Below, in pieces: positions 13,382 to 28,400 of a stretch of DNA of 64,000 nucleotides. Positions within the stretch are counted from its first letter, which is position 1. Every line of letters begins with the position of its first letter. A program made the position numbers and the translations under genes. The stretch is from Chrysomallon squamiferum (taxonomy: Eukaryota > Mollusca > Gastropoda > Neomphalida > Peltospiridae): positions 34,572,801 through 34,636,800 of the forward strand of contig CM022670.1 in the NCBI GenBank assembly GCA_012295275.1, in the 5' to 3' direction. The notes beneath the pieces were generated by a model. The model saw nothing but the letters and a program-made list of their open reading frames with translations, was not told the DNA's origin and did no database searches.

Positions 13382-16300
13382 TTAAGCCATTTTCATCTGC
13401 CCATCTTTCCATTTCTTTGTGTTACTGAGTGCCTGAGTTTTAACAAAGTCTATTTCACGGTATTCGGTGGGCGTGGAGTGAGGCACGTGACCAGTGGTCG
13501 GCTGCTTGGCCTGAGGTTCTTGTGTGTATTCATCCAGAGCGAGGTCCAGATACTTGAGCTCTCTGTCTTCACCACTCCCTGGTGGCGGGGGTGGCACCGC
13601 CCTCATCTGTTTTGGTATCTGCAAAATAAAACAAAAACAACATGAAGAACTATCTAATGATAATTTTACATATAAGTCCTTTCCACAGATATTAAAAATG
13701 TCATGGGATATTGGTGAGGGAGGCTGGTGTCTCAAAGGGTGTGCACTACTATCCCTCACACAGAAAAAAATATCATGGAACACTGGTGGAAGAGGCAAAT
13801 TTCTGAATAGGTGTGTGTTCCAAACATATTGAAAAAAAAAAAAATCCCCAAACATGGCCTTTAAATACACCAGTCATAGGTCAGAGATGGTTTAGGTAGG
13901 GTGCAGTGTGCAAAAATGATTCTCCAACTCATCAAGTCATAAAAACCTGCATTCTAACCATTCTGTAATAATCAAGATTTTGTTACTACGAGAGTTAAAT
14001 GAATTTTAGCTTACGTGGACTCCATTGCAGCCATCCTCATCCTCGTCATCCGAACTGGAGAAAGTGTCGCGACGTGGAGGCATTGGAGATTTGGCTGTCA
14101 CTACTGGAATAGGCTGCCTTAAACTGAAAATATAACAATCAGCTTTAAACTGGAAAATTCTTCTTTGTTAAAATGATATATAAAAGATTCAATACATTTC
14201 TAATAATGTTTACTGAAATTTTCTTTTGTTTGACTGTCTTGCAAATGGATCTTCATAAATAAATAATGTCATGCAAAAAAAAAAAAAAATGTAAAAAGTA
14301 ACAAATTTAAGATAACAGAGGAAAATATTTTTAGTTTCGTTCTTCTTCCGTTTCAAGCTGTATTTGTTTCCGTTCATGTTATAACAATTCTTCCACTACC
14401 GGATATTTCTATCCTTTTTCCCTTTCCTTATTATTATAGCAACAGTTATAATACCTTGTGTCCTTAATTTTGTTTCTCTCATCATGTCTCTTGAAGCTCT
14501 TAGTGCGCTGTGAACTCCAGATCTGGTTCAGGTACGTGTCTGATTCTGAAAACAAACACCACAAATTATAAAGCAAGCAAAAACAAACAGAGGATGCAAA
14601 CAGTTTCAAAACCTTACAGGAAGCTTTGTTTGTCTTGGAGAAAGTTAAGTAAATACCTAATCAGTCCTGTAAAAATTTTCATTAAAACAATTTTTTTCTT
14701 ATTTTTTTGTTGTTGTTAAAAATGCAGCAAGTGGCAAAGAGAATCTAATTTAAAGATTTCATTTAAAAAACTAATATCTTCTGTAACCAATATATATTCT
14801 TAGCACCAAGGTTAATTTAACCTGAAGAAATAATATATTTATTCATCTTAAATGTTAAATACTTAAAATTATAGTACCTTTTATAACCATTTTAAACATA
14901 CATTACAACTCAGTTCATGATTATTTTAGTAGTAAATTGAAAATAGGATTCCATTAAAAAATATTAATCAGTACATTATCATTTCAATAATTTAAGCCCT
15001 TTATTATTAATTCACTGTAAATTTCTGTATTTATTTATTTATTTATTGCTAATAACTAATCAAAAACTCAAGAACTGAATAAACAAAATTATTATAGTTT
15101 TCTCTAATGGGGTCAGAAAAAAATAAACAAAAAAGATGAACACAAAACAACATTAAAAATACAAACAGTTCAACATTACATATTGTTTTCAAACAACACA
15201 CATGCTAAAAACTGTGAAACCCAATAAAAGTTATTCAGCATTCCATGGTAACTTGTAATAATAAATACTGTGAAATAAAATCACTTCTAAAGGACAAATA
15301 ATTAAACAAATTCATCTTCAGTGCAATTTCATGCAGGGAATTTTTATTTCGGTTTATTTCATGTTCAGTGTGTGGTTATGTGAACTTTATCAATTTGCAG
15401 AAACAAAAATAAACTGTATCTTAATAAACTAATCAATCGTTTTAAATGTCAGTTTGCCTTGTGTTACAGACTTATATAACAGTGAGTAGAGACTAAGGGC
15501 AATTTGACTACACCCCTCATTTCACAGGCATTTGGAGGTTACAATTATTTGTTATCTAACACACATTGTAAATATTCTAGTATTTTCCTATCAAAAAGTA
15601 GTTCATGCTGATATGCAGTTCAACAGCTGTGTCATACATTGTTTTCTACGTGACAAATACAGTATCTCCTAATACAGTGTGTGAAAAACAGAAATAAACA
15701 ATGTCATTTCTATCAACTGCAGATGTGGTGGCAAATAACATTTTGATATATTATGTATGTGTATAAAATATCTGCGAAAAAGTAGAATTAAAACAATATT
15801 ATTTCTTATTATTTCTATGAATAATAGCTGTGGATTGATTCACATGTACACCTCTCACTTTTATTAAATGATTCATAAAGTAAATGTCAGCTTTGTTTTG
15901 ATATCCAATATGAATATTTTGATTAAAGGTCAAATGATCCTGTGCCAAAAGGAGATCATGTGAAATAGTTTTTGTAAAACAAATCTGTCTGTCTGTCTGT
16001 CTCTATTGCGTTTTACAAGATATGAAAAAGCCAAATCAATATGATACTCAACAACATTTGTTTAACAACAAAAACAACTTGCAAATGAGTTACACATGAG
16101 TAAGTAGAGAACATTATCTTAAAACAAGTGTAATGAACAGAAAAGAAATCAGAACATATTACAATACCAAAATCATGCTTAACATGTCTTTTGACAGAAC
16201 TGCATGGATTCACTTGCCATATATAATTACACAAAAAAATAAACAGAGGGGAAAATTAAGGATTATGACAGTTTTTATACATGTTGAATACTCAACAGCA

Positions 16301-19300
16301 TCTGTTTAACAACAAAAAACAACTTGCAAATGAGATACACACGAGTAATTACAAAACATCTTAAAACAACGAACAGAAAAGAAATCAGAATATATTACAA
16401 TATGAAAATCAAGTTAACATGTGTTTAGACAAACTGCATGGATTCACCTGTCATATATAATACACTAAAGAAATAAACAGAGGAAAATGAAGGATTATGA
16501 CAATTTGCACACATGTAGAATACATCAGCATGCTTTAACTGACTACACTAACATGCTAACCAGTAACTCATACAGACCTGTCACTGAATAAGGTAATTTG
16601 TGAAAAAAGCCTGTCAAATTAAAATAAACAAATTCCGTTTTATTCATTAATTAACCAAGGTAATCATAATTTAAACAAGTCATTTATAATTATTTATATT
16701 ATCTGACTTAGAAATATTTAATTTTAATTGCAGCAATGTAAAAAACAAACCCTAATACAAACTAAGTCTCATTTTGTAACATGACTGGTCACACCTACCT
16801 GGGTTGGATGCTGTGATGGGTCTTGGACTTGAAGAAGAAACTCGCGGACCTTTACAAGCTGCAGGTGACATACCATTCGGATGATTCATGTCACTGTAGG
16901 TAGGATCGAGGGGTGGTCCGAACTCAGACCCGGGCGGAAGTCTCAGAACAGACATATCTGTGTACACTTCTTCTTGGTCTCCATCCATTGCAATGTACCC
17001 AGGCTGTATCACTCCCGATGCAGCATTTATGTAAGGATGGATATTTAAAGGTGTACACGGCTTTGGTGCCGGAGCCACTGAACTCAAGTCCAAAGTCTCA
17101 GATGTTTGATTGCTTGATTTGGGAATATCGTAGCTGTCCAACAGCAAAGGTTTTTCCAATGATTTGGGAGCTGCTGGAACAGCTGAAAGGTCCATGCCAT
17201 CAAAGGTTTTGCTTCCTGGTGGAATATTCTGATAAGCAGACGGAAGATGTGGTTTTGGAGGCCGTGGTGGAATTACAAGATTGTCATCTGTTGGCGGAAG
17301 AGTGTCATAAGTACTCTGTGGGGGAGTTGTCTGGCCCTCAGTTTTGGGTACGTGAGTTTTGCAGTTAGGACTTCCCCTTGGCACCCTTGGTGGTGGTATG
17401 TCATATGCCTGAGTTTGAGGCATTGTGCGGGTTTGTGGAGGCGTTTTGCCAGTCTTTTGAATACGAGGGGTCACAACATCATAAGGCTGAGGAACGTGAG
17501 GAGCGATGTCGTAAGGTTGTTGAATGTCATGTTTATGTCGAGGTGGTGGTGTGTCATAAGCAAGAGATGTGGAAGAGAGCGGGACATGGGGAGGTCTGGC
17601 AGGACCATCACTGTGCGGAGGAACATCGTAACACTGATCTTTGCTGTCAGTGAAATCAATTGTTCTAGAAGGAGGAACTTTATTCAAATCAGGGGCAACA
17701 GTATTCTTTTTAGGTGGAGGGAAGTCGTAGCTAAACACACTGTCGTTACCAACGTCATTGTCGTTGCTGTCATGCTTCATGTGTCCTGTTTTAACAGGAG
17801 GTGGAGGTGCCATTTCTTCTGGTACGCTGTCAACACTGACACTCCGCTCAAACGAAGGGGGCTGTTTCTTCTTCTGCGAGCCAGAATTGGACTCCCACAC
17901 AGGGATGTATGATGGTGATGATGGTGGGTTGCTTGGCGATGTTGGAGAATGAAGAGCTCGTTTAGACTGTGATCTGCTGGATGACCCTGGCTGCGTGGTG
18001 GTGACGTGATGAGGTGTTGTTGAAGTCTGCAGGTTTCCATTGGGAGTGTCATTACGTAATCCAGTCACAGACGAATCAGTGACTGGGTGGTTTTTCTTTG
18101 GTTCTGGTATGTCTGTTGCTGCAAAAGCACAATGAAACAAGTTGAAATAAAATATTTTTCTTACCATATGCATAATAAATTAATTCATTTCTGCTATCTG
18201 TAATCAAATATAAAAGCAACTGATTTTTAAAAATATACTAGTCAATGATACACAGGCTAAAGCTTTATTTAAAAGAAAAATTATGGTTGTCAATACATAT
18301 TTATTTTATTTTATTTTCATAAATAATATTTTCAAAAAAAAAAAAAAAAAAGAATCTATAAATGATATAACATTTGAATGAAAATCCCCACTATTTTCTT
18401 TTTATGTTAAGAAAAATGTAAGTCCATCTCACTCACCTACCAAGCAATTAACAAAATTATTATTATTAATTTTTTTTTTTTTTAAATCTAGAAACCAATG
18501 CACTACAAAACAACACTCACGATTATCTTCTTGTTTCAGTTCACACACACTACAGAGATTTCTGACCCATGATGTCATTTCTTCTTCGGAATCAGCTGAC
18601 AGGAAGTAGGTTCTGTCCTTGCCTCGACACACTGTCTTGATAGCGAGAAGATAGGGAAACTGCTCCGAGTCGAGAGATTCGATGATCTGCTCACATTGTT
18701 CCAAGTCTATCGTGCCTTTCTTCTTTGTACACACCTCATCATTGTAGTAATTCAACTCATACTGGCCAGGAAGGCTGCCAGATGGCTTGAAGAGCACGAA
18801 GAAACGTCGCTTCCATTTCTGTAATAATAAGAACAACAGTAACAATAAACATGCACACATATACATATATGTTGTACACACACAGTCACAGATGTGTGTA
18901 TGTGTAAAATTGTATTTTTTTATTTTCGAAGCATATTGTTATTATTATTAATTAGCTATATGTTGTTATTATTATTATTAAATTCAGAAGAAGTACAAAT
19001 TGGAAAAAAAAAAAAAAAAAAAACTAAATAAGGAAACAGAAAACCTGTTATTTATCTACTTGAGTAATTAAGTGAAAAACAGAAGCATGTTGAAGTAATC
19101 AAGATCTCACTTTCCAAGCTTCCATTAGTGTTTTGATGACAGATGTTTATTAAATATAACTTAAAAAGTAAAAAAAAATAAAATAAACACATAAATAATA
19201 AAATATTTAAGGCTTATGTTTGTATTACTTTAAAATAGTTTAAACATTAAATACACAAATAATTTACACACACACAGTGAACAGAGAATGAATAATACAT

Positions 19301-19356
19301 CCATGAAAAAAATAAAAAGCAGATACTCGATATGAAATACAAATTCACATAAATAA

Positions 19357-19395
<39 letters not shown>

Positions 19396-20568
19396 ATGAA
19401 ATTCAAAATATACAACTTACAAGTTGAAACACAAAATACTGATGCTTGTGAAGAAAAAAAAAAAAAATTAAAAAGAATTTTATCCAGACTAAAGAAAAAA
19501 AAAGAATTAAAAAGAATTTTTATCCAGACTGACACCACCCTCTCACTGTTAAAATTTCAAATAATTTCTGAATTCTGAACCCGTATATCCTGTTAAGAAC
19601 TGAAAACAACGACAACAACAACAGCAGTAAAGCTTCTAGAATCAAACAGGATCTGTTAGTCATGCGTTGTTGTTTAATTAATACAACTCCCAACTCCTGA
19701 CAAGGAAGTAGCTGAAACAAATGAAACTTGTCTCAGTGGTATGCAAGCAGCCATGAAGTGACTGTTACAAAGGAAAACAACAATAAATGAAGAACAGTTC
19801 AAGAAGTGAAGAACAATTCAAGAAATGAACTATACACATTACATGCTCGATGAATATTCCTAGAACAGAAATTCAAAATATACTGGGGTTTTATTTCTAT
19901 ATCAAAAATTATAAATTTTAATTTTATAATAGATATAAGGATGTGACATTTATGTGTAGTAGTAACTATATTAAACTGTTAATATAAAAAAAATTATTAC
20001 TAAATGTAACAAATACATATTGTTGTTTGTTTTTTTGTTTGTTTTTTTTTTTTTTTTTACAGAAAATACACATTTTTATATAAATATAAAGTTTTTGTTC
20101 ATAAAAGTAAATTTATTTTTTTAGAAAAAATAAGGATTTAATATTTATGTGCATTCATTACCATATTTAAACTTGCATGAAAAAAAAAAGAGAAGTAGAA
20201 TGGAACTATATACTGGCTTTGTTTTGTTTATTTAATTTCAGAAAATTTAAAAATGTGATATTTATTTATATTACTATTAGTCACACAGAATACAGATAAA
20301 CTTCTTAACATGAGTAATAAAACGTTGCAAAAACATCCTGAAATAAAAGCACAATAATTCATTATATTCTTAGCATCACGTTTTCACAGAAACTTATTTT
20401 TCACATGTATGAAATATTAAAGAGCTTGTTACAAATAATGCACTATAAAATTAATGATGTGTCATACTAGGTTTAGAGTTATGACATAAGCTGGTGAATT
20501 ATTTAACATGTAAATGCTGTAACTGGACAGTAGGCTCAGCACAGAACATTTTAAAATATATGTGTTTA

Positions 20569-20604
<36 letters not shown>

Positions 20605-22391
20605 ATAATAAAACCTGAAAAAAAAAAAAAAAAAAAAAAAATATTATAATGGACACACCCTGGTACCATCCTTTTATTTCTTTAAAAGAATAAAGAAATA
20701 CCCACTCAGAAAGAAATCCTTTGCAAACAGGAGATCCTAGAATTTCAGTAAAACAGGTTAAATAAACATTAATTCATATCTTTTAGTCATTACAATGTGG
20801 CAACCATATAAATTATAATCTGAATCATTGGTGAACTATATCTGCCTCAAGATTAATTTATGAAATATAAAAATCTCAAAGTCAGGTGAAGTTATTCATT
20901 AAAACTTTGAAAAACACTCCTGACACCACAAACAGACTGAAACACACACACACACACACACACACGAACAGATATATATATATATATATATATAAACACA
21001 CACATATACAATCATGTCACATATATATAAGCTCACAAACACATACACAGTAACACACATGCATACATATATACAAACAATATTTCTGAGATCCGTGACA
21101 CTGAAGTTATTATGAACATAGTTTAAAGTTATTCATAGGTACTGTACATGTGACTTACTGAATCTTAACATGTATCACAGTATAAATTATAATCAAACTC
21201 ATTTGTTCTTAGCCCTTCTACAGCAATTAATTTGATAACATATTTCAGAATGAATGACATTTAAATGAAATAGAATATTTGCGTTGATATGGGTTTGTGA
21301 AGAAAATTCTAATGATCTAAGGACATGAATACTGTTTAAGTGTTTTTTTACAGTGCCTGTCATTTATACTGTAATAACAAAAACAATTGTTCTGTCTATG
21401 TAAGTGTAACCTTTTTGATTCAAAGTCTACATTTGGTTAAAAACAAATACACAGTCTTCATGAAAAGATCTTTTCAAATTTCCAGTAACATTAAACTGTG
21501 TAACTGCATTCTGACAATTAAATAAATAATGAAAATATTTTTAAAAATCAATAATTTAAAAAAAACAAAAAAACATTAAAATTAAAATTAGAAAAAAGAA
21601 CAACAGCATACACATCATTTCATATTAGTTGTGATGCCCCAACAGAAAGAAAAACATTTACTGGAATTTGGATTCAGATCATTACATATATGCATAGTGC
21701 ACTTTACAGATATTTAAAAATTACATTCCTTACAAAAGCATTCTCTGATGGGAAACAAAACTGCTGCCTGGTTTACAGACACAAGTGTATTTGGCAAATG
21801 CATCGGTGCAATGGAATTTCAATTAACAAAAATAAACTAACAGGCCAGCTGAGTTTTAACACTATAATAATTAGGAAGTTGTCTTTAACAATGTAACAAA
21901 TATATGATTTATTTTCTCAGCAGTTTCTTCCTAAGGTATCATTACCAACCGTTTTAGTTTAGGTGATTTTAAAAAAGAGGTAAAAAAAAAAAAGAAGAAG
22001 AAAAAAAAAAAAAAAAAAAACTGCAGTCACTTGAGTGCATGAGAGAGAGGCAGGCATTCTGTCTCGTTCTTGTTTCAGAGAACAAACATCACACACTGGT
22101 GTTTCAGTCTGTCTGGCTTACAACAAAATTCTTTCACAATGTCTGGAATTTCTCACATGCCAACTGCACCAATTACCTAGGACTACTCCATGCATGCAGA
22201 TTAGAACGTTATAAGTAATAGCTTTATTGTGCATTACACACTGATTTCATTTGTGCTGCATACTGGCATTTAGGTGTGCTGAAATAAATATAGGTTTGGT
22301 TTGTTTACATACATTTTCATACATACTATGCGCTCATACATACCATACAACACAAATATGCGCTCACTTTTTCTCTCTCTCTGTCTCTCTT

Positions 22392-22424
<33 letters not shown>

Positions 22425-25400
22425 AAAAGAGAAAGACAAACGATTGTAAGAAAGAGGAAAAGAGAAAAGCAGAAGGAAAATAACATAAATCAATGTTCTG
22501 TTAGTCAAATATATTAATACAAGACATACCAGAAAATTAATACAGCACTGAATTTGCTCTACAGTTGTATGGGTATGTATAGAAATGCTTTCAGAATTAC
22601 TCAGAACAATATCAGTAAAAAAAAAAAAAAAAATTATAGCATTATAACTAAACAATAATTAAACAATAGTAACAAAAAAAAAAAAAGGACATGGTTTGTC
22701 AAATAATAAACACATCAAATGCTTTACAACACACATGTGAAACTAATCGTCAGTAATTAAGACAGAACTGTGTGTACACACAGTTAACAATCACAGAATG
22801 GCTCATTACCTGACTAATGAACCAACGGGACAGAAAGAAAACAAAAACTTACCTTAAAGCCAAAACAATCTGCTCTGCCAGAATGTGTACACACTTTATA
22901 TATATAACACTCTCATCATTGGGCTATATAGGTCAAGATGCCTTTTATCTGAGTAAGCCAGCCCAGACCACCATTCTCTACATACACACAAAGAAAGTGG
23001 AAGAAATTAAACAGTGGCTGCTGGAGAACTGTATGTCAAAGTCTGTTTATGTCAGAGCATTCATTACATTTACATCTAATAAAATCCATACCAAGTGTGA
23101 TCTGAGAAACACAAGACATACAACAAGTATGTGGAGCTTTGCTGTACCAACAGTCACATAGTAGTGTCTGTTTTATAATAATGGAATCTGCTAAAACCAT
23201 CAGAGTTTGTTCTAATATAAACCGAACTAAAGGTGCTCTAGGAATCCAAGCACACACCCACCCAGAGCTATGCAGAGATTTTAATATGAATAGCAAACAT
23301 TTTAGTCATCATATTATATTATAATACTTTTTATAATAATGGAAAATGCTTAACATATCAGATGTCTTCAAACCACTCATATTCAAAGTGTTGTCTAATT
23401 AACTAGAATGTATATACTATACTTTTTTAATACATGTCAATGAGTGCTTTTACAATGTAAGACTTTTTTTAACCAAAACCCAAAGCAAATAATAGTTATT
23501 ATATTCAGTATAAGCAAGGTAGAACTTTTTATATGCAAAATGAATGTAACAGTTATATATGATATATATAATATAACATATATTTTATAGTAATGGAATC
23601 TGCTAAACGTATCAGACTTCTTCAAATACTACAATACCAAATCTAATCTGAGAAACATAGTAAACCTAGGGTTGTAATTAGAAAACATTATGCAACATAC
23701 AGAATAAACTGCTTTCTGATTTCTTAATATAACATTCACACTATATTTGTCATGTATATATATGTGTACAGCTTCATAGTGGACAGAGCTTTTTTCAGTA
23801 ATAACAAACTTTACAAAATTGTGTAATATCATTATGTTTGCTTCAGATGAAGCCATGACAAATGCAATCTGACAAACCAAGTAGCCAACACACTGGACTT
23901 CTTTAAACAAACAACAAACATTACAGTCTTATGTGAAAATAAGACAAATTATATAATAAATAATGGAATTTGGTAACATTAGACCTTTCTATGTATCTGT
24001 ATGAGTGAGTGAGTGATTATGGAGTTTAACATCACAGCAGGAATCTTTCACCCATTTGAAACCATAAATCTTTATTAATAAAAAAAAAAGTATTTTCTTA
24101 TACTTTTTGATATAGAAATTACTTAGTAAAAACTTGTTTTCTTGAAGTGTGAATCAAAATGTTTATGTGTTATCTTTAAACTTTATCTGATGTTATACAA
24201 ATACTATAAATAATACATACAATAATAAGAAATGTTTCTTATATTTAGCTGTCTACAACAGAAATTTCCTTTGTTGCTAACTAATTAATTGACAAAACAT
24301 GGCATTAAAATAAATGTATAAATTATTAAATATGTCTGATTTATATTAGATTTGTGTGGTGATATTTATTATTTATTTATGTTTTTGTAAAGGATATGTG
24401 ATAAATACAAACAAACAAAAAATGAAAAAAGATACTTAAAAATTAAATAATGAACTGTCATGGAGGAAAAAATCAATCAACCTTTTAATAATTCTTCTTT
24501 TTTTTTTGGAATAGAGGGTAATTATTTTTTTTATTTTTTTTTTAACCATCTGATCTGATAATCTGACCGTAATTCCATGTTTTCTAAATAAAACTACTTA
24601 TCCAGTTCCCATATCATTCTTAGTTTTGTTTACAGATGTTGAAGTGTAGAGTGAATGAAGATTATTCTTATCAGGCTGTCAGGCAAGCCATATTAACATC
24701 ATGGGGGTCTTTAAACAACTAGAACATAAAGCCACGAGCAGTCTGAACTCTGGTCTAGGGACATCTACTCTTCTTGCCTCTGTAATAATATCTTACTGTG
24801 GATGATGCCAATCTAGACCTTGACCTTTTGCATTTTCAAGTTGAGATGGAACATTGTCTGTATATTGCATTAGTCACTGGTTTACACAGACTGAGTAGAA
24901 GGATAGAGGAAATTTTAACAACTGAAACTTTCCTTCTGTGAAATTCTTATTGTCAGTTACTATTTTATACACAGACCGAGTACGTGTTTATAGGAAATAT
25001 TTCTTCTACTGAAATGCACCTTGAATTAAAATCAATCAAAGTCTGTCAGTTTGAGGAACATAATTACACATCTGGTCTAACATGAAAACTCTAATTGCAC
25101 AAATATTTGGTTTTCTTGTAGTTCAAATCTTTATACTTGTTCCAAATGACTTTGTTAATGCTATAAACATAATAAATTTCTTTTTTTTTATTTTTTTTCA
25201 GTGACAGATTCTTATTGTAATATTCAGGGTTACAGTTAGGACTCATTATTAAAAAAAAAAAAAAAAAAAAAAAAACCCAGTAGAAATGAAAGCAAATGAA
25301 TTAAACAAACATGAATTTGACTAAAGTTTGGTGTTTAAAAGTTTAGCTTTGATCAGGAGTTTTAATAAAGTTTCACATATATTTAGGACTGCATTATGAT

Positions 25401-28400
25401 GACATCACTATTTGTTAGTAATGAAACAAATGATAACAAAATCTTTAACAAAACATTTTAAACTTATGTTCATGTTTATTTAAAGAAATAAAACTGTATT
25501 AAGCTTATTTAATTATCTCCATAAATAACTGAATCAACCAAGATACAAATTCAATTTTATCCTAGTAATAAAAACACACAAGAAAAGTAAAGATCAAAAG
25601 TATAAATAACATTATTATCCCACTAGTCAGTACCTGAAGAAAAAAAAAGTTTAAATGAAAAGCAATAAGACAACGATAGCAAATACTGATTAATCACAAC
25701 AAACAATGTTAAATGCCAAGTTTAATATGTAACATTTATAATGTTGAAAAGAAAACACTGGACTGTTTGTCAGGCTTTAGTGAAAGAGAAAGAATATTTG
25801 GGGAATTAGCAGAAGTAAAAATAAAAATAAAAATAAAAATAATAATTAAGTGAAAAAATGAAATAATAATGCTATTTCATAACAAACATCCTTTTTGTCA
25901 CCAACTATATATGTAAAATTTAATGTTTATCCTTTGAAAAAAAATTCATATAAGAAGACCATAAATCCCGGAGTACAATAATAATAAAGAAAATAGGATG
26001 GCCTTTTCTTTTTACATGTACAATGTAATTATGTAACTACAAAACCACAAACATTCCTTTACCTTAATCCTCAAAAACCTGTTGTGAGCTGTATAAATAG
26101 TTATCAAAAGATCTTTCAATAATCTCCTTGTAATATGTAGGCTTTATCAAGCAAATAAAAAAAGGCGAGTTTGTCTCAGGGTGTTACACAGGGAAACGGT
26201 TTTGATTATTTGTATGTGATTCAGATGCATAACATACTGAAGAACACACACACATTTAAACCAAACAAAACCACTCCTTCTCTCTCTTTTTTTTTTACAA
26301 TCCATACACACATTCATTTTCCTTATCCTTCATATTTTGTGCACAACACACACAAACATTTTACCCAAACAATAACATAAACAAAATATTACAATTATTT
26401 CCAATATTTCTTTTTAAAACATTTTTATGTATAATTATATCCAATATGAATAGGGTTTTTTTAATTTACAAATTGTTGTTTTTAAATAAAATACCAAGAA
26501 ATAGATAGATAGATAGATAGTTATATATATAGACAGACAGACAGACAGACAAATCCAAAGATATATATATAACAATTAAAATACACATCAAGTTGCCAAA
26601 GAATGAGAAGTAATCACCACAAAGATCTATTTACCAAAAAACCCAGAAAAATGTAGTAGAGATGACAATATCAACTTACCTTCAAGCTCTTAACTCTTGC
26701 TTTCCACGAACTGAAGCACATCCAAGCAGTTTATCCAAATAAAACAATAAATAATTACAACTGTCTCAAGCATAAAATTTGTTAAAAAAAAATCAGTTAC
26801 TTTTCAGTCTCCAAATAAAAATGTCATTAACCAAAAAAATAAATAAAAACAATAACAACATAAATAATCAGCTGAATTAAATTTACAAAAGATGTCTGTG
26901 GTTTTTTTTTTTTAAAACCACAAGCAGCGTGTGTGTATAGTTTACAAACACTGACACACAATCACTAACATCCACCCTTTTTAACTTCTTTTTTTTTTTT
27001 TCCTTCTTCTTGTTTCTTTCACAACTTTTACAGTATTTAACTGCTTCCCTTCCTACTTTGTAACCACTGATGCCTGGTTTGCCCAAGCCTCGACTTAAAA
27101 CACAATCAGTGAATACATGCTAAAGAAGAGAAGAAGGAAAAAAAAAGGCACACGTTTATAGGTTGACAGAAGAGTGTGACCAATGAGAGGCAGTTACAAG
27201 CAGTAGGCAATTATGTGCTAGTATTTGTCAACAGGTGAGTTATCCTCACTTGGCTGTGTGATTCATGATTTTCTGCCCCATTCGTGCTGTTCCATGAATT
27301 TTCACCAAACCTGTCTGCCAGTACACAAAGGATAGAACAGATTAACTGTATGGGGGTATTTCAAGTGCATCCTATCCAGTTCAAAATAACGTTTTTTTTT
27401 TGTCTTAAGGCACTGTTTTATTTATTTATTTATTTTTTTTATTTATTTTTTTTTATTATTATTATTGTTATTATTATTATTATTATTGTTATTGTTATTG
27501 TTATTGTTATTGTTATTGTAGAAATTACTAATGCTTTCTATCATGTTCCTGTTATTTTCTCTTAAGATATTATTTATTTATTTATTTGCTTTTTAAACTT
27601 CATGATATGAATAATTAAAAAAACGAACAGAGAAAGAAAGATCATTACTGATTAAAAGAATAAAATTAATTAATAATTGCTGAATCAGTAAAGAATAAAA
27701 AAAATATGTTAAAAATGACTTTACCTTAGGATTTTTAATTTAATATTACTATTATTATTATTATTATTATTATTTCTTTATGGATTAAGTTATAACAAAT
27801 AAATATATAAATATGAAATTAATAATAATAATCATAATAAAAACATATCTTTTTACATCATCAGATTAAACCACAAATAAGTAAATTAAAAAGCAATATA
27901 AAACAAACACACCACACCTAAATAGGAGAATGTAAGAACATAAATATTCCCATAACAAACAAGCCATGAAATTGATTGCATTTTCTCAGTACTCATACAC
28001 TGGTGTTAAGTGTAGTCAGTGCCTCAGGCAAACCAATAAATAATGCTTGTTATCTAGTAAATGTAGATAAGCTAAGGTACAAACTTACTTAAGATAATGT
28101 GGTGTTCTTGTTAAACAGACATCTTAGATAACATGTCAAATTTGTCTACTTCAATGGCAGTAATCCTGGTCATGTAAACAAACAAACAAATGAAAAACAA
28201 ACAAACAAACAAATAAATAAATAAACAAATAAATAAATAAAATAAATAAAATAAATAAATAAACAAATAACTTTTACAACTTATTTACTTAACTGACTTA
28301 ATGAAAGTAACTGTATTTTGCACTTTAACAATACAATGCTTTTATTTTAAATGTAATAAATGTGTGTGTGTGTGTGTGTGTGTGTGTGAGCGCGAGCATG

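Noticed and set aside
13524-13832. Plus-strand frames opposite the last GAB exon
   Set aside because: They are antisense shadows; the minus strand has conserved motifs, splice sites and matching phase.
16913-17952. Plus-strand frames of up to 221 codons opposite the large GAB exon
   Set aside because: They are shadows of the proline-rich minus-strand coding exon.
26640-26720. Candidate GAB first coding exon ending in a GTAAG donor on the minus strand
   Set aside because: Its reading lacks the GWLxKSPPE signature and would not complete the PH domain. The exon at 33342-33428 does both, and its phase matches.
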